Assembly (NCBI GenBank): GCA_965230335.1
Contig: CBDDKS010000006.1
Coordinates: 2,170,001 to 2,234,000 of the forward strand
Source: CBDDKS01 sp965230335
Lineage (GTDB): Bacteria > Pseudomonadota > Gammaproteobacteria > Enterobacterales > Kangiellaceae
Reading direction: 5' to 3'
Length of the DNA: 64,000 nt
Part shown: piece by piece, positions 60,678 through 64,000 of the stretch
How the letters are laid out: each line of letters begins with the position of its first letter
How positions within the stretch are numbered: position 1 is the first letter of the stretch
The notes under the pieces: model-generated
Told to the model about the DNA's origin: nothing
Seen by the model: the letters and a program-made list of their open reading frames with translations, nothing else
Database searches by the model: none
Translations under genes and position numbers: made by a program

Positions 60678-61049
60678 ATGAAACAAGAAATTAATAAAGA
60701 GAATTTACTTGCATATTTAAAAGCTTGGGATACATTTGATGATATGGAAATTAAGGAGGAGGGTGAAGCCTATAAAATTTCTTTGAGATACGAATCAAAA
60801 AAACTGATCATTATTTTTCCTTACGAGGTGGATGAGTTTTTTTTAGATTTTGAATTAAATGGAAAACCTTATTTTTCCGATTGGTATGAAATAATGGATG
60901 AGCCTTTATCAGAGTTTATGTCGTATACTAAAAAAGTAGCTGAAAACTATTTGTTTAATGAAGTAAGAATTAAAAGTGTAGGTTGGTGGTTTTTTAAGAC
61001 AAATCAACTGCAATACTTACATAATGGTAATTGGTGTAATGTGTTTTAA
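60678..61049 (+). CDS. Small uncharacterised protein, 123 aa
   Basis: No family recognised. The protein is acidic and aromatic-rich (KLIIIFPYEVDEFFLDFELN, EIMDEPLSEFMSYTKKVAEN and WWFFKTNQLQYLHNGNWCNV), a composition often seen in immunity proteins of toxin systems. No membrane segment or signal. It lies 223 bp after the SIR2-TPR gene on the same strand. Its composition is AT-rich like that gene, suggesting shared origin, but a functional link is only inferred. Confidence 0.55.
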   Translation: MKQEINKENLLAYLKAWDTFDDMEIKEEGEAYKISLRYESKKLIIIFPYEVDEFFLDFELNGKPYFSDWYEIMDEPLSEFMSYTKKVAENYLFNEVRIKSVGWWFFKTNQLQYLHNGNWCNVF

Positions 61050-61157
61050 ACAAAAACATAGTAAGTTATTCAAAATTATTTAAAGCTGTAACTCTTTAAG
61101 AGACTGCTACTATGTTGTGCTCCCTTAATAAATTATCAGTGTAATTGGAAATAAAGA

Positions 61158-61613
61158 ATGTCAAAACCCTGGAGTAAATTACAAAAAGAATTTTATTTAC
61201 TTAGAGCTGAAGGACTTAAACTTCAATTGCAATGTCGTGTCTATAGAATGGACTCTCAAATGGGAAGTACGAATTGTCCGCGTTATTGGATAACATTAGG
61301 TAAAGAAATAATCTGGGATTATCCAAAAGATTTTGTTGGAAAGTCACATCCAAATAGAAAATCTTTGGAGTGGTATCCTTATAGTACGGATATTCCTGAT
61401 ATTTCAAATCTTATTAGAGAGTATATTGATACCCCAAAAACAGAAATTATGACAAAGGTTTTCACAAATGATTGTTGGGGGCTTATAAATATACTGAGAG
61501 CAGCGGATAAGCGAATTGGTTTAAGGCGATTACCTGAATTAAAGAAAAAGACAAACAATAAAGCCGCTTTAAAAGTAATTGAAGCACGATTGACAGCAAA
61601 ACCAGACACCTAG
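61158..61613 (+). CDS. SF0329-like uncharacterised protein, 151 aa
   Basis: This 151-aa protein resembles the small SF0329-type family as I remember it: SKPWSKLQKEFYLLRAEGLK, PRYWITLGKEIIWDYP, SNLIREYIDTPKT and LINILRAADKRIGLRRL. Function is unknown for that family. The frame begins at ATG 61158. No signal or membrane segment. It follows the 123-aa gene after 109 bp in the same orientation and also lies in the AT-rich region downstream of the SIR2 gene. Confidence 0.6.
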   Translation: MSKPWSKLQKEFYLLRAEGLKLQLQCRVYRMDSQMGSTNCPRYWITLGKEIIWDYPKDFVGKSHPNRKSLEWYPYSTDIPDISNLIREYIDTPKTEIMTKVFTNDCWGLINILRAADKRIGLRRLPELKKKTNNKAALKVIEARLTAKPDT

Positions 61614-62024
61614 CATTTAGAAGAAGATGGCAAAATGAGTCATTGAATTCTTACTCATGGATAGTTGATATATTAATTTTTATTTGTCTTTATTATTTTA
61701 TAAACAACTCTAAATCGATGAATAAATAATCATCTTAAGTTCCATTAATTCTCAATAAGATTAAATTGGTCATTTTTTAACCAAAATGTTTGTTTAATTT
61801 TATAAAGTGTGACTTTGTTCTTATTTTTCGTGTTTGCAAAGCATGAAAGATTCAGTTATTATGATTGCCGACTCACTACCAAGGCCGGTGCCTGGATTGA
61901 AAAAGAACTTTGTATTGAAGACTTTTTGTATATTAATGCATGGCCGAAAACCGAGTAAAGTTGTACGGCAAGGTAAGGAGTCTGTTTTTTATAAACTATT
62001 TAAATTTAAATCGGAGAAAAACCT
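61614..62024. other. 411-bp region with at most a small protein remnant
   Basis: An open frame 61834-62049 starts from a non-ATG codon and runs into the next gene in another phase, so I do not call it. In a different frame near 61829-61960 a short reading, VFAKHERFSYYDCRLTTKAG onward to INAWPKTE, looks protein-like but has no ribosome binding site; it may be the end of a lost gene. Otherwise nothing is seen. Confidence 0.4.
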
Positions 62025-62828
62025 ATGTTATTTAAAAAAACATGTTTAAGTGCTGCTATTAGCAGCTTGGCTTTATTTTCTGCTACTGCAATTAATGCGG
62101 GGGAAGAGGATACTTTTGGTTCAAATGTGATGGATTTGGGTAATGCCTATGCGGTTACTGCTAAAGAAATGTGTCATTATAATGCGCCTCCAAGTTTAAT
62201 CCAAGGCAAAAGTACTTGTGCAGCCTATGGTAGCAGAAGTGTAGATTTGTTTTTAACTGATGCAAATCAATCTACTTGGTTTTCACGTGTATTAACACCT
62301 GATCGTATCGAAGAGGCTCCGAGATCTGCTTATTTTGTTGGTTATATGTCTTACCGTGATGCAAAGCGATTTAATGGTAATGTTAATCCATACTCACCTA
62401 CCCCTATTCATAATACGAGAAATTCTTTCACAAAAGACGATGTTGATCAGCTACCTGATGCTATTCTAGAGTTGAGAGCGGAGAAACCAGCTTTGGCCAC
62501 CGTTGATGTGACATTTGTAAATATGCCTTATTTTGATGATTATCGAGCATCTTGTGGAGATGGACGTAGACTCTATCTTAGCTCTGAGCGGAGTGTACGA
62601 GGTGAGCTTCCCGATGGTCAAATAGAACATTTTTCTTCTGAGTTTAAAGCAGTCGATACATCAGCAGCTTGTTCAACAGTCGCGACAATTCTAAATTCAG
62701 ATTACTATGCCAAACATGATGAAAATAATGCATATAACTCAATTAATTTCTCAGTAGGAGGCATTGATGTTAGTTTTGGACCTGATACGACACCTTATTC
62801 GCATGTTAAAATAAATACTGTTATGTGA
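62025..62828 (+). CDS. Secreted uncharacterised protein, 267 aa
   Basis: No family recognised. It has a clear signal peptide (FKKTCLSAAISSLALFSATA, then INAGEE) and a GGAG ribosome binding site a few bases before ATG 62025. The mature part has conserved-looking pairs of cysteines (MCHYNAPP, TCAAYG, RASCGDG, TSAACS) that may form disulphides in the periplasm. Near the middle are segments such as FTKDDVDQLPDAILELRAEK. Followed by a terminator (62865-62897). Confidence 0.65.
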   Translation: MLFKKTCLSAAISSLALFSATAINAGEEDTFGSNVMDLGNAYAVTAKEMCHYNAPPSLIQGKSTCAAYGSRSVDLFLTDANQSTWFSRVLTPDRIEEAPRSAYFVGYMSYRDAKRFNGNVNPYSPTPIHNTRNSFTKDDVDQLPDAILELRAEKPALATVDVTFVNMPYFDDYRASCGDGRRLYLSSERSVRGELPDGQIEHFSSEFKAVDTSAACSTVATILNSDYYAKHDENNAYNSINFSVGGIDVSFGPDTTPYSHVKINTVM

Positions 62829-62864
62829 GGATAAATACCAAACTATCTCTTAGGAGATGTATTA

Positions 62865-62897
62865 ACTTGGCAAAGGGAAGGCCTTTGCCAGGTTTTT
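62865..62897 (+). terminator. Rho-independent terminator after the 267-aa secreted protein gene
   Basis: A 12-bp stem (62865-62876 with 62882-62893, one G-T pair) around a 5-nt loop, ending in TTTTT. It lies 37 bp after the upstream stop and before the next start at 62953. Confidence 0.85.
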
Positions 62898-62952
62898 GCT
62901 TGATAGCTGAGGTTTGAAAAAATAATCATTCAAAAGAAATAAGGTTTTAGTT

Positions 62953-64000
62953 ATGAAAAAACTATTTTTGATAGTGATGTTATTATCATTAGTGGGTGTA
63001 GTCTATTGGATAATGGATGATATACGTATCCAAAGCCCCACGAGTTTATCAGATGAATCAGAGCGGATAATAAAAAAGGAAGTCTCAGAAACACCGCCCA
63101 TACCTACAAATAACACACAAATTGATGCCGACTTGTGGCGATTTTATCATGAATTCAAGCGGATATCAGCATTACAGCCAGAGCCTTGCACACCGTTTTA
63201 TTCACCCGATGAGGAGCGTCTGGTGCGTGAGGCGATTGATTTGGCTATCAATGGAGAAGCAGATGTCGATCATATTATACGCATGATTTTAGTTACCGAT
63301 CTTGACACTCATGCCAACTGGCGAGATGCTGTTGATGCCTATGCCTTACGCAAGTTTCCTCAAATCGATGAAATTTATAATCCCCAGTTAAAAGGGCTTT
63401 CAATAGAAGAGATTTTACAAAAGGTTAAGGTTGGAGAGATTACAACCGGTTTACGTACTTTTAATAGAGAGTTGGCAAGTCGAATCTTTCAAAACCAGTG
63501 GAGTAAGGCATTAGTTGATGATATTAAGGCTTCGGGTTTAGTTATGGGCGCTCAGTTTTTTTCTTATATGTTGCCATCGGCTTTTGATGCAGAAGATTTG
63601 TTTCAAAAGAAAAAAGAAGTGTTTATGTATGCTTTTGCGGATGCTGATTTTAGTGAGTTACGGCATGATCCTCTTGTATTAAAAAATCCTTATTATCTTT
63701 ATAGAGCCTTGGCACGGACAGGTGATACTGAATTGATTGAATTTGCTTTAGACAGAGGCTTACCAGCCTTTGAAAAACCCTACCATACCCTGGCAGATGC
63801 AGTGATAGACGCGTTTACTTTAAACTTTAGTCGAATCACTGAGCCAAACCCTAATGATCCTCGTCATTTAACCAGTGAGATGTTGGTAGACGAATTAAAA
63901 TGGTTGGCAAAACGAGGGTTTCATCCGACTGATTCATCGGCTGTTAAAATAGCAAAAGAATATATAGAAAAATATCCAGGCAAAGCTCCGGTTTTTGAAG
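62953..64000 (+). CDS. Membrane-anchored uncharacterised protein, partial (C-terminus outside window)
   Basis: Open from ATG 62953 to the window end (349 residues seen), no stop. An N-terminal hydrophobic segment (KKLFLIVMLLSLVGVVYWIM) acts as anchor or signal. It is followed by a polar Ser/Pro/Thr linker and a helical domain (DLWRFYHEFKRISALQPEPC, then LKGLSIEEILQKVKVGEITT). Later YYLYRALARTGDTELIEFAL resembles an ankyrin-type helix pair, but I see no clear repeat. No family recognised. Transcribed in the same direction as the 267-aa gene after a terminator. Confidence 0.6.
   Translation, partial: MKKLFLIVMLLSLVGVVYWIMDDIRIQSPTSLSDESERIIKKEVSETPPIPTNNTQIDADLWRFYHEFKRISALQPEPCTPFYSPDEERLVREAIDLAINGEADVDHIIRMILVTDLDTHANWRDAVDAYALRKFPQIDEIYNPQLKGLSIEEILQKVKVGEITTGLRTFNRELASRIFQNQWSKALVDDIKASGLVMGAQFFSYMLPSAFDAEDLFQKKKEVFMYAFADADFSELRHDPLVLKNPYYLYRALARTGDTELIEFALDRGLPAFEKPYHTLADAVIDAFTLNFSRITEPNPNDPRHLTSEMLVDELKWLAKRGFHPTDSSAVKIAKEYIEKYPGKAPVFE

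Noticed and set aside
61834..62049. Small 71-aa frame before the 267-aa secreted protein
   Set aside because: It begins at TTG, has no ribosome binding site and overlaps the start of a better-supported gene.

Overview
This is an AT-rich stretch of a gammaproteobacterial chromosome. The housekeeping genes point that way: long-form QueF, MtaB, AccA followed by TilS, ProS, the 180-kDa type NAD-glutamate dehydrogenase, DUF2835 and DUF2982 proteins, and an AddAB-like helicase/nuclease pair of the kind some gamma- and betaproteobacteria carry. Nothing in the window fixes the genus. Both window ends cut genes: a pdxH-like gene at the left and a membrane-anchored unknown at the right.

Layout. Positions 1-32 kb are mostly core genes: pdxH-like, DUF2982, a POT peptide transporter, an AcuI/YhdH-type reductase, a GGDEF/degenerate-EAL protein, the overlapping AddB/AddA-like pair, mtaB, queF, accA-tilS, an SPFH-NfeD pair, MerC, an esterase, a DUF2891 lipoprotein, a rhomboid protease, an FmdB-type protein, proS, a lytic transglycosylase, a patatin, a gingipain-fold (C25) peptidase and a saccharopine dehydrogenase. 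Positions 32-49 kb are accessory. Two paralogous pentapeptide-repeat membrane proteins, each followed by the same truncated SRAP/YedK-like remnant, bracket a four-gene cassette: a 62-aa peptide, an HxD...H oxygenase-like protein, a radical SAM/SPASM protein and a QueC-like PP-loop protein. After it come a LuxR-type regulator with an alpha/beta hydrolase, three secreted proteins (two with phage-tail-collar-like C-termini), an unknown gene pair, and a kinesin-light-chain-type TPR protein with a small membrane partner. Positions 49-54.4 kb return to core genes (DUF2835, NAD-GDH), then tRNA-Glu with its own promoter and terminator. From 54.9 kb to the end the content is accessory again: an Ogt-type methyltransferase, a RES/Xre toxin-antitoxin pair, a GNAT acetyltransferase, a SIR2-TPR protein that looks like phage defence, and several small or secreted unknowns.

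The most interesting locus is 34.26-37.11 kb. Its four genes lie in one direction, the last three overlapping, and look like a peptide-modification (RiPP) system. A radical SAM/SPASM maturase and a putative non-heme iron oxygenase are combined with a QueC homologue, an enzyme otherwise known from 7-deazaguanine biosynthesis and from the Qat and type IV CBASS defence systems. The cassette sits between two direct copies of a duplicated module, which suggests acquisition or movement by recombination.

A second notable theme is a family of about 300-bp dispersed non-coding repeats (12.99, 14.85, 20.13, 55.72 and 56.98 kb). They contain several hairpins, one preserved by compensatory changes between copies. 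The RES/Xre toxin-antitoxin pair sits inside one copy and splits it in two.
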